Source: an uncultured Victivallales bacterium
GTDB taxonomy: Bacteria; Verrucomicrobiota; Lentisphaeria; Victivallales; UBA1829
Direction: 5' to 3'
Length of the DNA: 64,000 bases
NCBI GenBank assembly: GCA_944391115.1
Contig: CALXSJ010000019.1
Location: 1 to 64,000 of the forward strand
The position numbers were made by a program, and so were the translations under genes. Below are positions 63,549 to 64,000 of this stretch, piece after piece. Within the stretch, counting starts at the first letter, position 1, and each line of letters begins with the position of its first letter. Below the pieces are notes generated by a model, which made no database searches, had not been told where the DNA came from, and saw only the letters and a list, made by a program, of their open reading frames with translations.

Positions 63549-64000
63549 TCAGAATGTGTATTTCGCATAAGTATGCGCGGCGAGAAGCGCCTGGAGCGTC
63601 CGGGATTCCAGATGACCGTCCAGAAACCATTGATTCACGGTCCTCATGTGCCGGAGATGAACAGTGTGTCCGTCGCCCTCATCCGGATAATACCAGTAAT
63701 CCTGCAACGGGCGATCTTTCAATTTCGTATCGGAGAACCAGTCCCGCTTCTTCGGAACACTGTAAGCCCTGTCTTTACTCCGGAGAATGTCCGCCATTTT
63801 CCGGAATTCCAGTATATCCCTCATGCCGTAAATGTACATGGAGCCATTCGTTGCAGTCGGAAACTGGTCCACTTCAGCCTGCTGTTCAGGGGTGACGTAA
63901 GAGTGGCAGTAAAGCCATTTGTAATCCCTCTTGAACATGATATAGCCTGCTTTTTCAAATCTGTTGTACCATGTAAGACTGTCTCCGGCATACCACCGCG
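63549..64000 (-). CDS. Pseudopilin, C-terminal part (cut by window edge; module C)
   Basis: The frame enters from the right edge in phase and continues to the stop at 63549, giving at least 150 residues; the Met at 63938 is probably internal since the frame stays open to the edge. The protein ends TVHLRHMRTVNQWFLDGHLE, an exact H-X9-DG-H tail, the mark of Lentisphaerae-type prepilin-like proteins. The expected N-terminal FTLIELL helix and any regulator lie outside. It is the first visible gene of module C, 107 bp before the CBM9-like protein. Confidence 0.75.
   Translation of the reverse strand, partial: RWYAGDSLTWYNRFEKAGYIMFKRDYKWLYCHSYVTPEQQAEVDQFPTATNGSMYIYGMRDILEFRKMADILRSKDRAYSVPKKRDWFSDTKLKDRPLQDYWYYPDEGDGHTVHLRHMRTVNQWFLDGHLESRTLQALLAAHTYAKYTF

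Overview
The window looks like a chromosome segment of a gut-type member of the Lentisphaerota (Victivallales-like). This is inference: four proteins carry prepilin-type N-termini or the H-X9-DG pseudopilin tail that is abundant in Planctomycetes-Verrucomicrobia-Lentisphaerae genomes, many genes encode secreted carbohydrate-binding proteins with LacI/AraC/GntR/IclR regulators, the cell-wall genes (ftsW, murG) indicate peptidoglycan, and base composition is moderately GC-rich. The 5' 893 nt of a 16S rRNA gene at the left edge would settle placement by database search, which I could not run.

Layout. 1-1.7 kb: 5' part of a 16S rRNA gene (minus strand) with leader and three nearly identical tandem promoters. 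1.7-7 kb: BASS transporter, zwf, peroxiredoxin, split chromate transporter, and a 3'-located three-hairpin repeat family. 7.1-11.7 kb (module A, minus): LacI regulator, overlapping pseudopilin, secreted beta-helix protein. 11.8-18.4 kb (plus): ZIP metal transporter, then a likely metal-regulated operon of pseudopilin, small exported protein and a 1366-residue membrane-anchored CobN/HmuS-like chelatase behind a promoter flanked by two 14-bp palindromes. 18.5-25.5 kb: three sugar-catabolism genes (GH4, TIM-barrel isomerase, GH13), each next to a plus-strand regulator of a different family (AraC, GntR, IclR).

26.5-38.2 kb (minus): a long co-directional run with topoisomerase IV-type parE-parC, two PilB/GspE ATPases and a PilC/GspF platform protein, then manC, coaX and trpF. 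38.3-47.4 kb: purT, a flavin oxidoreductase, a Gfo/Idh/MocA oxidoreductase, apgM, rho with a long Asn/Gln-rich N-terminus, coaE, a NUDIX hydrolase, and a 67-residue gene with its own terminator.

47.7-51.7 kb (module B, minus) repeats the module A layout: LacI regulator, ATGA-coupled pseudopilin, hairpin repeat, secreted protein. 51.7-54.3 kb is accessory: an IS630-type transposase remnant, a triple zinc-ribbon membrane protein and a probably frameshifted small gene. 54.2-58.5 kb (plus): 70-residue protein, rsmI, ftsW, murG, rsmE. 58.6-64 kb (module C, minus): the C-terminus of a pseudopilin with an exact H-X9-DG tail, a 1029-residue CBM9-like secreted protein, and two smaller secreted beta-sandwich-like proteins. 

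Working picture (inference): the PilB/PilC machine at 29-34 kb may be the assembly engine for the dispersed pseudopilins, each of which is wired to its own regulator and secreted carbohydrate- or metal-acquisition cargo.
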